A stretch of 64,000 nt of DNA from JBMNGG01 sp050949705 (GCA_050949705.1 JBMNGG010000016.1:62001-126000); one strand, 5' to 3'. Numbered from the stretch's first letter, positions 11,959 to 20,951 are shown. Notes: generated from the sequence alone by a model not told the origin. Made by a program: numbers and translations.

Positions 11959-12696
11959 ATGGCAGGACACTCAAAATGGTCAAACATAAAGAATAAAAAA
12001 GCAAAAATGGATGCTCAAAAGGGTAAGATATATACAAGATTTAGCAAATTAATAATCGTTGCAGTTCGTGAGGGTGGTCCAGATCCTAATACAAATTCAA
12101 GACTCAAGGATATTATTGAGAAAGCAAAACAAGCTAACATGCCTAATGATAATATAACGAGAGCTATAAAAAGGGGAAGTGGTGAATTAGGCGCTGTCGA
12201 TTATGAGGAAATAATGTATGAGGGATATGGCCCAGGTGGTGTTGCGATTTTAATAGACGCAACTACAGATAATCGTAATCGCACTGCTGGAGAGATGAGA
12301 CATTTATTTGATAAAAATGGAGGAAATTTAGGTGAAACAGGTTGTGTAGCATGGATGTTTGAAAAAAAAGGGCTAATAATTGTTGAGAAAAGCGATAGTC
12401 TAGATATAGATACTGTGATGATGATAGCTATTGATTCTGGCGCTCAAGATGTTGAAGAACAGGATGATTCCATAGAAATTATTACTGGTGTTGAAGAATT
12501 TGATACTGTAAAAAACAGTTTAAAGGAAAATAATATAGATATTTTTTCGGCAGAGATATCCTATATTCCAAACACTACTGTTAAAGTCTCGGAATCTGAG
12601 TGTGACAAAGTTGAAGGATTATTAGAAGCCTTAGAAGAACATGATGATGTCCAAAATGTTTATTCAAATTATGAACCTTCAAGTTCCGATGAGTAA
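11959..12696 (+). CDS. YebC/PmpR family regulator (TACO1-like)
   Basis: A 245-residue member of the YebC/PmpR/TACO1 family with the diagnostic N terminus MAGHSKWSNIKNKKAKMDAQ, then KGKIYTRFSKLI and NMPNDNITRAIKRG. Family members have been described as DNA-binding regulators and, more recently, as factors that help ribosomes translate difficult motifs such as proline runs. In many bacteria yebC lies next to ruvC, as here with one gene between. The start has AAGGGGGAG upstream. The C terminus is acidic. Confidence 0.93.
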   Translation: MAGHSKWSNIKNKKAKMDAQKGKIYTRFSKLIIVAVREGGPDPNTNSRLKDIIEKAKQANMPNDNITRAIKRGSGELGAVDYEEIMYEGYGPGGVAILIDATTDNRNRTAGEMRHLFDKNGGNLGETGCVAWMFEKKGLIIVEKSDSLDIDTVMMIAIDSGAQDVEEQDDSIEIITGVEEFDTVKNSLKENNIDIFSAEISYIPNTTVKVSESECDKVEGLLEALEEHDDVQNVYSNYEPSSSDE

Positions 12697-12776
12697 AGAA
12701 TTATTATAACAATAAATGTATAAGTTTATATTAATTGGGTATACTATTCATCCGAATAGGTTAAGGAGGAATATGT

Positions 12777-13334
12777 ATGCCTCGTTTTTTCTACAGATAT
12801 TTAATCATTGGTTTGTGTATAATTATTATTAGTTTTGGTTATGGTTATCTAAAAACTCTATTATCTTTGAATAACACTAATGGAAATGAAAATAGTGATT
12901 ACTTAGAACAAAATGTTATTCAAACACCGCAAATAAAGCTTAATTCAAAGGCTAAATTGAAGTACATTACTTTTTATATGGGATGTGGTGATGAAATAAT
13001 CGAAGAGAAAAACATCGATGAAAAATATGTCGGGATTACCAAAAGTGATTTTCAAAAAGTAGAGAGTGATTGGATTATTGAAAGCTTTACTTCTGAGGAA
13101 GCTGTATTAAGAAGAGAGATTAATGGTATTTGTAGTAACCATTACTATATCGGAATTAATAATGGATATGTAGCTCTTTTTCAAGGGATACCAGGCATGC
13201 AATCTAGTCTTATGGAACAAACGGATATTTTAGCTGATATCTTAAGGGAAGATGATAGACAAATTTTGGAGAAGGGTCTGATCCTAAACGATAAGCAAGA
13301 ATTTCTAAAAATCCGTGAAGGTTTGACAAATTAG
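12777..13334 (+). CDS. BofC-like sporulation protein (C-terminal domain)
   Basis: A 185-residue protein with an N-terminal membrane anchor at about residues 7-26, then an acidic linker and an extracytoplasmic domain. The region CSNHYYIGINNGYVALFQG resembles the C-terminal domain of BofC, the forespore intermembrane protein that holds back the SpoIVB signal for pro-sigma-K processing. Position just upstream of ruvC also fits clostridial BofC-domain genes. The N-terminal BofC domain is not evident. The assignment rests on this short motif and on context and should be treated as probable only. AAGGAGG precedes the start. Confidence 0.55.
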   Translation: MPRFFYRYLIIGLCIIIISFGYGYLKTLLSLNNTNGNENSDYLEQNVIQTPQIKLNSKAKLKYITFYMGCGDEIIEEKNIDEKYVGITKSDFQKVESDWIIESFTSEEAVLRREINGICSNHYYIGINNGYVALFQGIPGMQSSLMEQTDILADILREDDRQILEKGLILNDKQEFLKIREGLTN

Positions 13335-13366
13335 TATTCTTAATTTAGCAATTGTATGAAAAAAGG

Positions 13367-13407
13367 AAAATCACCTTTAAGTGTAGAATACATTTAAAGG
13401 TGATTTT
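13367..13407 (+). terminator. Perfect 14-bp hairpin overlapping the ruvC RBS
   Basis: AAAATCACCTTTAA (13367-13380) and TTAAAGGTGATTTT (13394-13407) form a perfect 14-bp stem with a 13-base loop. The right arm ends one base before the ruvC ATG and contains its ribosome binding site AAAGGTG. It can work as a terminator for the gene before it and as a block on ruvC translation. Confidence 0.65.
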
Positions 13408-13908
13408 ATGTTAATTATGGGTATTGATCCAGGTATAGCAATAAGTGGTTATGGAGTTATTGCCGGAAAAGCTAATGATTGTAGTGTTATTGATTATGGT
13501 GTTATAAGAACAGCATCAGAGCTTGAAATGCCGCGAAGGTTAAAAATAATACATCAAAGCTATGTTGAACTGATAAAAGAGTATAAACCGGATGTTGTGG
13601 CAATTGAAGAGTTGTTTTTTAATAAAAATGCTAAAACCATAATCTCTGTTGGCCAGGCTAGGGGTGCTGCTATTTTAGCAGCAGCTTTGTCAAATATTGA
13701 GGTTTTTGAATATACTCCACTACAAGTAAAACAATCAGTTGTTGGTTACGGACGTGCAGATAAGCTTCAAATTCAGCAAATGATTAAAATTATTTTTAAT
13801 TTAGATAAATTACCTAAACCAGATGATGCGGCTGATGCTTTGGCTGTAGCTTTATGTCATATGAGTTCTTATAAACTTGAAAACTTTATAAACAAAAGAG
13901 GTTTTTAG
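13408..13908 (+). CDS. ruvC: Holliday junction resolvase RuvC
   Basis: RuvC cuts Holliday junctions symmetrically as a dimer guided by RuvAB. The 166-residue protein begins MLIMGIDPG with catalytic Asp7. Glu67 lies in VVAIEELFF, and the C-terminal acidic pair is in KPDDAADALAVAL, matching the four acidic residues of the E. coli enzyme. It heads ruvC-ruvA-ruvB, with ruvA 4 bases downstream. Its ribosome binding site lies in the right arm of a strong hairpin, so its translation may be set by mRNA structure. Confidence 0.96.
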   Translation: MLIMGIDPGIAISGYGVIAGKANDCSVIDYGVIRTASELEMPRRLKIIHQSYVELIKEYKPDVVAIEELFFNKNAKTIISVGQARGAAILAAALSNIEVFEYTPLQVKQSVVGYGRADKLQIQQMIKIIFNLDKLPKPDDAADALAVALCHMSSYKLENFINKRGF

Positions 13909-13912
13909 AGTA

Positions 13913-14491
13913 ATGTTTGATTATATAGAAGGAAAACTGATTAACATAGAACCAAACTATGCAGTTTTAGACACAGGTGGCTGGGGCATCAAATGTGTGA
14001 TTTCTATGTTTACTTATAACAAAATAAAGTCAGAACTAGGGAAGAAAACAAAACTTTATATACATATGGTATTAAAGGACGATGCTGCGGAATTAATCGG
14101 TTTTCATGATACTGTGGAAAGACAAGCATATGTGTTGCTTAACAGAGTTTCAGGAATTGGCTCAAAGGTAGCTATATCCATTCTTTCCTTGATGAATGTA
14201 TCTCAATTGAAAGCAAGTATATTATGTGAAGATGTTAAAACTTTAGTTACAATACCAGGTATCGGTAAGAAAACAGCTCAAAAAATGATTATTGAACTAA
14301 AGGATCGTATTAAAGAATTACCCGTAGAAGATAAAGTCATTGGTTCTGCTGTCCTTGAAGCTAGAGAAGTTCTTGTTTCTTTAGGTTTCAAGCCAGGGGA
14401 AATTCAGCTAGTCTTAAAGGATGATTTTATTGGTGAAAATGATACTGTTGAAGATATAGTAAAGATTGCTCTAAAAAAACTGTCTAAGTAA
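13913..14491 (+). CDS. ruvA: Holliday junction branch migration protein RuvA
   Basis: RuvA binds four-way junctions as a tetramer and loads the RuvB motor. The 192-residue protein has the N-terminal OB-fold (MFDYIEGKLINIEPNYAVLD), two helix-hairpin-helix segments (LNRVSGIGSKVAISIL and LVTIPGIGKKTAQKMI) and the C-terminal RuvB-binding domain (EAREVLVSLGFKPGE). It is 4 bases after ruvC and 3 bases before the next frame, consistent with one translationally coupled operon. Confidence 0.96.
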   Translation: MFDYIEGKLINIEPNYAVLDTGGWGIKCVISMFTYNKIKSELGKKTKLYIHMVLKDDAAELIGFHDTVERQAYVLLNRVSGIGSKVAISILSLMNVSQLKASILCEDVKTLVTIPGIGKKTAQKMIIELKDRIKELPVEDKVIGSAVLEAREVLVSLGFKPGEIQLVLKDDFIGENDTVEDIVKIALKKLSK

Positions 14492-14494
14492 AGG

Positions 14495-15508
14495 ATGAGA
14501 GAATTGGATGAGCGAATTGTCACTCCGGCTTTAAAGAATGATGAGTTTGAATACGAAAAAAGCATCAGGCCTTTAACTTTTTCTGAGTATATAGGCCAAG
14601 ACCGTGTTAAGGAAAACCTAGAAGTATTTATTAAAGCAGCTTTAATGAGACGTGAGGCTTTGGATCACGTTCTTTTATTTGGACCTCCTGGTTTGGGTAA
14701 AACAACATTAGCGTATATTATTGCCAGGGAATTGGGAGTTAATATAAGAATAACATCTGGACCTGCTATTGAGCGTGCTGGGGATTTAGCAGCACTTTTG
14801 ACAAATCTTGGAAATAAAGATTTGCTTTTTATCGATGAAATACATAGGCTTCACCCAAGTGTAGAGGAGATACTTTATCCTGCAATGGAAGAATTTGCTT
14901 TGGACATAATTGTAGGTAAAGGACCTAGCGCTAGATCAATGAGGTTAAACTTAAGCCCTTTTACCTTGGTGGGAGCAACAACAAAAGCTGGTCAATTAAC
15001 ATCACCCTTAAGAGATCGTTTTGGTGTGAGCTTACATTTAGATTTTTATAAAATACGAGATTTAATCACTATCTTAAAAAGAGCGGCAAAGCTGTTAAAA
15101 GTTGAAATAGAACATGAGGCAGCAGAAAGAATAGCTCAATGTTCCAGAGGGACTCCGAGAATTGCTAACAGGCTGCTAAGACGTATTAGGGATTTTGCAC
15201 AGGTCCGAGGCGATGGAATAATTACAAAGGCAATAGCAGAGGAAGGATTAAGACTTCTAGAAATCGATTCAAATGGTCTTGATCAAAATGATAGAAAACT
15301 ACTTCTAACTATAATTAACAGTTTTAAAGGTGGCCCCGTAGGTATAGAGTCTGTATCAGCAGCTCTTAATGAAGATGTTGCAACTATTGAAGATATTTAC
15401 GAACCTTATCTTATTAAAGAAGGATATATTTTTAGGACAGCAAGAGGCAGAGTAGTATCAGATAAGGCTTATGAATACTTCAATTTAAAAAAGAATCATG
15501 ACAAGTAG
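14495..15508 (+). CDS. ruvB: Holliday junction DNA helicase RuvB
   Basis: RuvB is the hexameric AAA+ motor that drives branch migration on RuvA-bound junctions. The 337-residue reading has Walker A GPPGLGKTT, Walker B LLFIDEIHR, sensor motif GATTKAGQLTSPLRDRFG, the arginine-finger region and a C-terminal winged-helix part ending TARGRVVSDKAYEYF. The ATG at 14495 is only two bases from AAAGG. A TTG at 14504 would give the family-typical N terminus MDERIVTP and better spacing, so the protein may be 334 residues. Confidence 0.96.
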   Translation: MRELDERIVTPALKNDEFEYEKSIRPLTFSEYIGQDRVKENLEVFIKAALMRREALDHVLLFGPPGLGKTTLAYIIARELGVNIRITSGPAIERAGDLAALLTNLGNKDLLFIDEIHRLHPSVEEILYPAMEEFALDIIVGKGPSARSMRLNLSPFTLVGATTKAGQLTSPLRDRFGVSLHLDFYKIRDLITILKRAAKLLKVEIEHEAAERIAQCSRGTPRIANRLLRRIRDFAQVRGDGIITKAIAEEGLRLLEIDSNGLDQNDRKLLLTIINSFKGGPVGIESVSAALNEDVATIEDIYEPYLIKEGYIFRTARGRVVSDKAYEYFNLKKNHDK

Positions 15509-15538
15509 TGATATTGTTTCGGGGAGGTCTTTCAAAAT

Positions 15539-17047
15539 ATGAAAAGGAGTTATCTAATATTTTTTGTAATATTTATGATAGCTGTTTTAGTACCTATTAA
15601 AGGTAATTCAATGGAACCTATTTCTGATAAAGTAAGGGTTGGGCTTTTTCATGGTAGTTTGGCACGTAGTACATACCGATTTTATTCAGACACAGGATTT
15701 AAATTAGGATGTAAAATAGATAATAACATCGTTGAAACAATAGATTTTTCTGATAAGATGCTAGAAGTTTGTACCGTAGATGCAAAGGATTTTGTATCAA
15801 TTAAAAACAATATGAACAAAAATGATGCTTTGGATTATGCAATCCAGCTATCAAAACACGGAACGGAAAACTATCTATTCTTTGATGGAAGCTGGTCAGT
15901 TTGGACACGAGGCTTAGGTGAAAGTAAGCTTTCCAGTTCTAATTTAATACTTGTTAAAGGTGGTTCAAAGGGAATTCTCCTTCCTTCCACAACGGACAAG
16001 CCTATAGTATTACAAAATATTCAACCAGAAGGGGTAATCGCTATTGAAGACAGGAGATATAGGGGAGCATTAGAGATGATGCTAACTCCTGAGGGGTGTA
16101 TCCAGGTAATTAATGAACTTGGATTGGAGGAATACTTATATGGTGTTATACCAAAAGAAATGCCTCCGAACTGGCATGTGCAAGCATTAAAGGCTCAGGC
16201 TGTTACGGCGAGGACGTATACTCTTGCAAATTTATCAAAATGGCGAAAACAGGGCTTTGATATTGATTCAAATACAAGTGATCAAGTTTATTATGGTTTT
16301 GATGCAGAAAATCCTAATACTAATATAGCAGTAGATGAAACCAGAGGTGAAATTATTTGTTTTGAGGGCAAACCAATCGAAGCCTTTTATCATTCTGATA
16401 GTGGTGGCCTAACCGAAGAGTGTAAAGATGTTTTTGTTTCAGACTTGCCTTATTTAAAATCGGTAGAAGATATTTTTTACTCGAATTCCCCTAACTCAAC
16501 ATGGGAAGTATCATTATCAATAGATGAAATCAGTAATAGAGTAAAATCAGTGGCAAATGTGGGTAAAGTTTGTGATATATCTATTTTTGAAAGAACACCC
16601 ACAGGAAGAGTAAAGAAACTTATCGTAAAAGGCAGTGAAGGAGAAATAATACTTGAAAAAAACCAGATTAGAAATGTATTTGGTTTAAAAAGTACCTTTT
16701 TCGACGTTCTAGGAGCTTCGAACAATTATACCAATACTGCCCATGCTGTTTCGTCAGAGGGAAGTATTACTTTGGTTGATTTTAATAATAAATATGTGAT
16801 TACGCAAGAAGGCTTGACGAACCTTTGGAATAAGCATATTTCAATCCTAGGTGCTGAAAATTCTACAATAATAGAAAGTGTTAGTAATATATCAGACAAT
16901 ATGTATATTTTTAGAGGTCGTGGTTATGGACACGGCGTTGGGATGAGTCAATGGGGTGCTAAGGCCATGGCTGAAAATGGGTATAATTATAAACAGATAT
17001 TGCTACACTACTATAAAAATGTGGAAATACTACAAAGCAATTTATAG
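15539..17047 (+). CDS. spoIID: Stage II sporulation protein D-type lytic transglycosylase
   Basis: A 502-residue SpoIID/LytB-domain protein. SpoIID is the lytic transglycosylase of the DMP complex that thins septal peptidoglycan during engulfment. Residues 1-24 form a signal anchor. The SpoIID domain starts near residue 175, with YGVIPKEMPPNWHVQALKAQ containing the probable catalytic Glu of PKEMP, followed by AVTARTYTLANL. The C-terminal motif GRGYGHGVGMSQWGAKAMA is the family signature. It is longer than Bacillus SpoIID because of N-terminal and internal extra sequence. Position between ruvB and queA is typical of many Clostridia. It may be one of several SpoIID-domain proteins, so the symbol is tentative. 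Confidence 0.85.
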   Translation: MKRSYLIFFVIFMIAVLVPIKGNSMEPISDKVRVGLFHGSLARSTYRFYSDTGFKLGCKIDNNIVETIDFSDKMLEVCTVDAKDFVSIKNNMNKNDALDYAIQLSKHGTENYLFFDGSWSVWTRGLGESKLSSSNLILVKGGSKGILLPSTTDKPIVLQNIQPEGVIAIEDRRYRGALEMMLTPEGCIQVINELGLEEYLYGVIPKEMPPNWHVQALKAQAVTARTYTLANLSKWRKQGFDIDSNTSDQVYYGFDAENPNTNIAVDETRGEIICFEGKPIEAFYHSDSGGLTEECKDVFVSDLPYLKSVEDIFYSNSPNSTWEVSLSIDEISNRVKSVANVGKVCDISIFERTPTGRVKKLIVKGSEGEIILEKNQIRNVFGLKSTFFDVLGASNNYTNTAHAVSSEGSITLVDFNNKYVITQEGLTNLWNKHISILGAENSTIIESVSNISDNMYIFRGRGYGHGVGMSQWGAKAMAENGYNYKQILLHYYKNVEILQSNL

Positions 17048-17065
17048 GAAGAAGTGTAACATAAA

Positions 17066-18091
17066 ATGAAACTTGGAGACTTTGACTTTTATTTGCCAGA
17101 AGAATTAATAGCCCAAGAGCCTATTAAAAATCGCTCGGAATCTAGGCTTATGGTTTTAAATAAAAGTAGTGGTATTATTGAACATAAGAAATTTGAGGAT
17201 GTAATAGATTATTTAAGTCCAGGTGATTGTCTAGTCTTAAATAATACTAAAGTAATACCAGCTAGACTAATCGGTAAACGGAAAAAAACTCTAGGAAAAA
17301 TAGAGATGGTACTTTTAAAATCTATTGATGAAGATGTATGGGAAGTTTTAGTTAAACCTGGGAGAAAAGTTAGAAAACATGATACAATCACTTTTGGCAA
17401 TGATCAATTGGAAGCCAAAGTGCTAGATTATACAGATTTTGGTGGAAGGATTGTTCATTTCAGTTATGAAGGTTCATTTGAAAAAGCTCTTAATGAATTA
17501 GGAGAAATGCCTACACCTCCATATATAAAAAAGAAACTTGAAGATAAAAGCCGTTACCAAACAGTATATGCACTAACACCTGGTTCGGCTGCTGCACCAA
17601 CAGCAGGACTTCATTTTACTGATAAATTTTTAGATAAAATAAGAGATAAGGGCATTTCTACAGCTTTCATAACACTTCATGTTGGCCTGGGAACCTTTAA
17701 ACCTGTAACAGTGTCAAATATTGAAAATCACCAAATGCATTCTGAGTATTATGAAATAACTAAGGAAGCTTCTGATACTATAAATGACACAATTGAAGGT
17801 GGGGGCAAAATAGTTGCAGTTGGAACTACATCTACTAGGACACTGGAAACTGTTGCTAAGGAAAAAGGCAAAATAGTCCCTTGTAACGGGTGGTCAGATA
17901 TATTCATTTATCCAGGTTACAATTTTAAGATTATCGATGGATTAATAACAAATTTCCATCTCCCTAAATCAACTCTTTTAATGTTGGTGTGTGCTTTTTC
18001 CACTAGAGACATTGTGCTAAAAGCATATAAGGAAGCGATAGATAAAAAATATAGGTTTTTTAGTTTTGGTGATGCAATGCTGATTATGTAA
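17066..18091 (+). CDS. queA: S-adenosylmethionine:tRNA ribosyltransferase-isomerase
   Basis: QueA transfers and isomerises the ribose of SAM onto preQ1 in tRNA to make epoxyqueuosine, the step after Tgt. The 341-residue protein shows the family N terminus FDFYLPEELIAQEP, then LVLNNTKVIPARL, the TPPYI block, AAPTAGLHFT and LHVGLGTFKPV, with GLITNFHLPKSTLLMLV near the end. It stands 18 bases after spoIID and two genes before tgt, so the queuosine pathway is carried in one transcript here. Confidence 0.96.
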   Translation: MKLGDFDFYLPEELIAQEPIKNRSESRLMVLNKSSGIIEHKKFEDVIDYLSPGDCLVLNNTKVIPARLIGKRKKTLGKIEMVLLKSIDEDVWEVLVKPGRKVRKHDTITFGNDQLEAKVLDYTDFGGRIVHFSYEGSFEKALNELGEMPTPPYIKKKLEDKSRYQTVYALTPGSAAAPTAGLHFTDKFLDKIRDKGISTAFITLHVGLGTFKPVTVSNIENHQMHSEYYEITKEASDTINDTIEGGGKIVAVGTTSTRTLETVAKEKGKIVPCNGWSDIFIYPGYNFKIIDGLITNFHLPKSTLLMLVCAFSTRDIVLKAYKEAIDKKYRFFSFGDAMLIM

Positions 18092-18108
18092 GGTGGGTAA
18101 TGTAGAAA

Positions 18109-18750
18109 ATGAAATTACATTCTAAAATTGAAAAAGTGGTTTACATTATAGAAGTTGTGCTGGCCGTGCTTATTGCATTTGGTATTATTGTTAGCGCTTT
18201 CGATATTATACAATATTATAAAATAATAATAACAACAGCTCCTACTAACACTACTCCGGTTGTTCAGGCTTTTTTAGGGCATATACTGACTTTGGTTATA
18301 GGCTTAGAGCTAATTATTATGCTAGTCAAACATACTGCTACGAGTGTTATTGAAGTATTGCTTTTTGCCATTGCACGTAAAATGGTAATTGAGGCCAAAG
18401 GCATGCAAGATTTTTTATTGGGCATAATTGCTATCGGTATTTTGTTTTTTATTAACAAGGTATTTGACCCTGGTAGGAATTTTGTTAGTGATATTAATTT
18501 CGTAAATCCGACTACTCTTGTTAGAGATGTAAATAAAAGTTTGGATATTAGTATTCCAGAGGATATGGGTAATACTATAGGAGGTGTTATCTTTAATCTA
18601 TGTAAAGAATGCGGTGAAACTTTGAAAGAAGGCAAAGTTTTCAAGATTGCTGATGCTGAAGTTACAATTCTAGCATTAGAAAATGGCACTATTAAAGGAT
18701 TAAAGGTAATAAAAATTGAAGAGAAGGATGACCTACACCATGAAATTTGA
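18109..18750 (+). CDS. PsiE-like membrane protein with CorC/HlyC-type C-terminal domain
   Basis: A 213-residue protein with about four membrane segments (near residues 10-34, 50-70, 76-92 and 100-117), resembling PsiE-like phosphate-starvation-inducible membrane proteins. From about residue 140 a soluble domain follows (SLDISIPEDMGNTIGGVIFN through ALENGTIKGLKVIKI), which resembles the transporter-associated CorC/HlyC domain found at the end of magnesium/cobalt efflux proteins. Function is unknown; a role in ion or phosphate homeostasis is only a guess. It sits between queA and tgt and overlaps the start of tgt by 11 bases. Confidence 0.6.
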   Translation: MKLHSKIEKVVYIIEVVLAVLIAFGIIVSAFDIIQYYKIIITTAPTNTTPVVQAFLGHILTLVIGLELIIMLVKHTATSVIEVLLFAIARKMVIEAKGMQDFLLGIIAIGILFFINKVFDPGRNFVSDINFVNPTTLVRDVNKSLDISIPEDMGNTIGGVIFNLCKECGETLKEGKVFKIADAEVTILALENGTIKGLKVIKIEEKDDLHHEI

Positions 18751-19846
18751 TATACTAAAAAAATCGGCTAACACATTGGCGAGGCTAGGCATTCTGAAAA
18801 CAACGCATGGTACCTTTGAGACACCTGTATTTATGCCTGTTGGAACTCAAGCTACGGTAAAAACAATGACACCTGATGAGCTCAAGGAAATTGGTGTAAA
18901 AATTATTTTAAGCAACACCTATCATTTGTATTTAAGGCCAGGTCATGAATTAGTAAAGGCAGCAGGTGGTTTGCACAAATTTATGAATTGGAACCGCTCT
19001 ATCTTGACTGACAGTGGCGGTTTTCAAGTGTTTAGTTTGGGTAATTTGAGAGAAATTAAGGAAGATGGTGTTACCTTTAAATCTCATTTAGACGGTTCTA
19101 GTCACTTCATCGGTCCAGAAACATCAATAGAAATACAAAATGCCTTAGGGGCAGATATAATAATGGCTTTCGATGAGTGTATTCCTTATCCATCAACATA
19201 TGATTATGTTTTGGAATCTGTTAAACGAACAACAAGATGGGCTGAAAGATGTCAAAAAGCTAATAGGAACGATGATACTCAAACACTTTTTGGTATAGTT
19301 CAAGGGGGAATGTATAAAGATTTAAGGGAGAAAAGTGCTAGAGATTTGATATCTTTAGATTTCGAAGGATATGCTATAGGAGGATTAAGTGTTGGCGAAC
19401 CAAAAGACTTAATGTATGATATTCTTGATTTTACTGTTCCTATATTACCAGATGAAAAACCACGTTATTTGATGGGTGTAGGTGCTCCTGAGGATCTAAT
19501 CGAAGGGGTTATCAGAGGAGTTGATATGTTCGATTGTGTGTTACCCACTCGAATTGCTCGAAATGGCACCGTTTTTACTAGAAACGGTAAACTAGTTGTT
19601 CGAAATGCCGCTTACGTAAAAGACTTTGCTCCTTTGGATCCAGGTTGTGATTGTTATGCTTGTAAAAACTTTACTAGAGCATATATACGACATCTAATTA
19701 ATACTAATGAAATTTTGGGTATAAGATTAACAACAATCCATAATATACATTTTCTCCATAATCTCATGAAAGATATTAGAGAAGCTATTGAAAAAGATTG
19801 TTTATTAGAGCTAAGAGAAGAGTTTTATGCAAGTTTTAGGAACTAA
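18740..19846 (+). CDS. tgt: tRNA-guanine transglycosylase
   Basis: Tgt exchanges guanine-34 of GUN-anticodon tRNAs for preQ1, beginning tRNA queuosine modification. The protein of about 368 residues has catalytic Asp in LTDSGGFQVFSL, the second Asp in FDCVLPTRIARNGT, and the zinc site CDCYACKNFTRAYIRHL. The start ATG at 18740 gives the family-like N terminus MKFDILKKSANTLARLG; in-frame ATGs at 18716 and 18728 are upstream but less well placed. It overlaps the preceding membrane-protein gene by 11 bases. Confidence 0.96.
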   Translation: MKFDILKKSANTLARLGILKTTHGTFETPVFMPVGTQATVKTMTPDELKEIGVKIILSNTYHLYLRPGHELVKAAGGLHKFMNWNRSILTDSGGFQVFSLGNLREIKEDGVTFKSHLDGSSHFIGPETSIEIQNALGADIIMAFDECIPYPSTYDYVLESVKRTTRWAERCQKANRNDDTQTLFGIVQGGMYKDLREKSARDLISLDFEGYAIGGLSVGEPKDLMYDILDFTVPILPDEKPRYLMGVGAPEDLIEGVIRGVDMFDCVLPTRIARNGTVFTRNGKLVVRNAAYVKDFAPLDPGCDCYACKNFTRAYIRHLINTNEILGIRLTTIHNIHFLHNLMKDIREAIEKDCLLELREEFYASFRN

Positions 19847-19942
19847 CTGTAGATAGTAAATAAAAATGTTTTACAAAAAAGGTTTTTTTGGTTTAATATA
19901 GAAATAAATACTTATATTAATTTACTTGAAAGGGTGGGATTA

Positions 19943-20230
19943 TTGGATACAGCATTATTTTTGAATCAGTTTGGGCCTATTATATTTATTTTTGCGATTT
20001 TTTATTTTTTAATCATACGTCCACAACAAAAAAGGGATAAAGATCGTAGGAATATGCTTTCAAATTTAAGCGAAGGTGACGATGTTGTAACAATAGGCGG
20101 TATATATGGTAGAATACTAAATATTAAGGAAGATGTAATAACTCTGGATGTTGGCGACAAAATTAAAATAAAAGTAACACGTTCTGCCATTGGCAATGTA
20201 TCAAAGAAGGCAGAAGAAAAAGATGATTAA
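19943..20230 (+). CDS. yajC: Preprotein translocase subunit YajC
   Basis: YajC associates with SecDF and the SecYEG translocon in the membrane. The small protein of about 95 residues has one N-terminal membrane segment (FGPIIFIFAIFYFLIIRP) followed by the signature PQQKRDKDRRNML and a basic/acidic cytoplasmic domain with DDVVTIGGIYGRI. TTG at 19943 is preferred because AAAGGGTGG lies about 7 bases upstream; GTG at 19934 sits within that site. It is followed by a strong terminator. Confidence 0.93.
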   Translation: MDTALFLNQFGPIIFIFAIFYFLIIRPQQKRDKDRRNMLSNLSEGDDVVTIGGIYGRILNIKEDVITLDVGDKIKIKVTRSAIGNVSKKAEEKDD

Positions 20231-20250
20231 CAAACATAAAGTGAATAAGA

Positions 20251-20276
20251 AGCAGGAGAAAATCTCCTGCTTTTTG
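20251..20276 (+). terminator. Terminator after yajC
   Basis: AGCAGGAG (20251-20258) and CTCCTGCT (20264-20271) form a perfect 8-bp stem with a 5-base loop, followed by TTTTT. Confidence 0.9.
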
Positions 20277-20331
20277 TCATATTATATCACCTCTAATAAA
20301 TAAAGTATATTTAGAAAGGGGATGATTTAAT

Positions 20332-20718
20332 ATGAAAAAAACATCAGATGATAGAAAAATTATAGAGTTTAGGAAAATACTTAAAGGGGTTATCAATGCG
20401 TACTTTTTTACGATATTGCTTTTCTTAATTCTTGCTATGTTTTTATATTTTACGAGTATTTCAGAAAAAATTATACCTATTGCTGTGGTAGCAATCAGTG
20501 CAGTTAGCATTTTGCTAGGAGGGGTAAGAATAACGAAAGATATAGAGAATATGGGCTGGCTCCATGGAGGATTGATCGGCTTTTTGTACATGGGTATTCT
20601 AATGATCATTAGTTTTTTTATTGGACCATCTGTTACATTCAGTTGGAATATTGCTGTAGATCTTTTTCTAGGATTTTTGGTAGGCATGTTGGCTGGAATA
20701 CTAGGAGTTAACCTTTAA
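20332..20718 (+). CDS. TIGR04086 family membrane protein
   Basis: A 128-residue protein with four predicted membrane helices (about 18-39, 44-63, 74-94 and 100-124) and no charged catalytic motif. Its position between yajC and the SCIFF peptide gene identifies it as the TIGR04086 membrane protein that regularly occupies this slot in Clostridia. No function is established. AAGGGGATG precedes its ATG at good spacing. Confidence 0.75.
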   Translation: MKKTSDDRKIIEFRKILKGVINAYFFTILLFLILAMFLYFTSISEKIIPIAVVAISAVSILLGGVRITKDIENMGWLHGGLIGFLYMGILMIISFFIGPSVTFSWNIAVDLFLGFLVGMLAGILGVNL

Positions 20719-20739
20719 AAATAGAGTTCTAGTATTTTC

Positions 20740-20768
20740 TTTTCAAAAATACAGTTTTATGCTATAAT
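20740..20768 (+). promoter_or_regulatory. Promoter of scfA
   Basis: TTTTCA (20740-20745), a 17-base spacer and a perfect TATAAT (20763-20768), 37 bases before the scfA start. With the terminator that follows scfA, it makes scfA its own transcription unit. Confidence 0.6.
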
Positions 20769-20804
20769 TTTTTTATAAAACAATTGTACTAGGAGGAATA
20801 ATCA

Positions 20805-20951
20805 ATGAAACATATAAAACCATTACATAGAGGTAATTTGAACAAAGAAGATAAAATAATTCAAAAAGGTTGCGGCGAATGTCAGTCTTCATGCCAATCA
20901 GCATGTAAAACTTCGTGTACGGTAGCAAATCAAGTTTGCACACAAAAATAA
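20805..20951 (+). CDS. scfA: SCIFF (six cysteines in forty-five) ribosomal peptide precursor
   Basis: A 48-residue peptide that is almost the family consensus. The leader MKHIKPLHRGNLNKEDKIIQ is followed by a core with six cysteines at 23, 26, 30, 34, 38 and 45 (CGECQSSCQSACKTSC). SCIFF peptides are ribosomally made precursors found throughout Clostridia. The radical-SAM enzyme ScfB forms a thioether bond in them, and the biological role of the product is unknown. AGGAGG precedes the ATG. The gene has its own promoter and terminator. The maturase gene normally follows directly, but here the next gene is secD. Confidence 0.96.
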   Translation: MKHIKPLHRGNLNKEDKIIQKGCGECQSSCQSACKTSCTVANQVCTQK

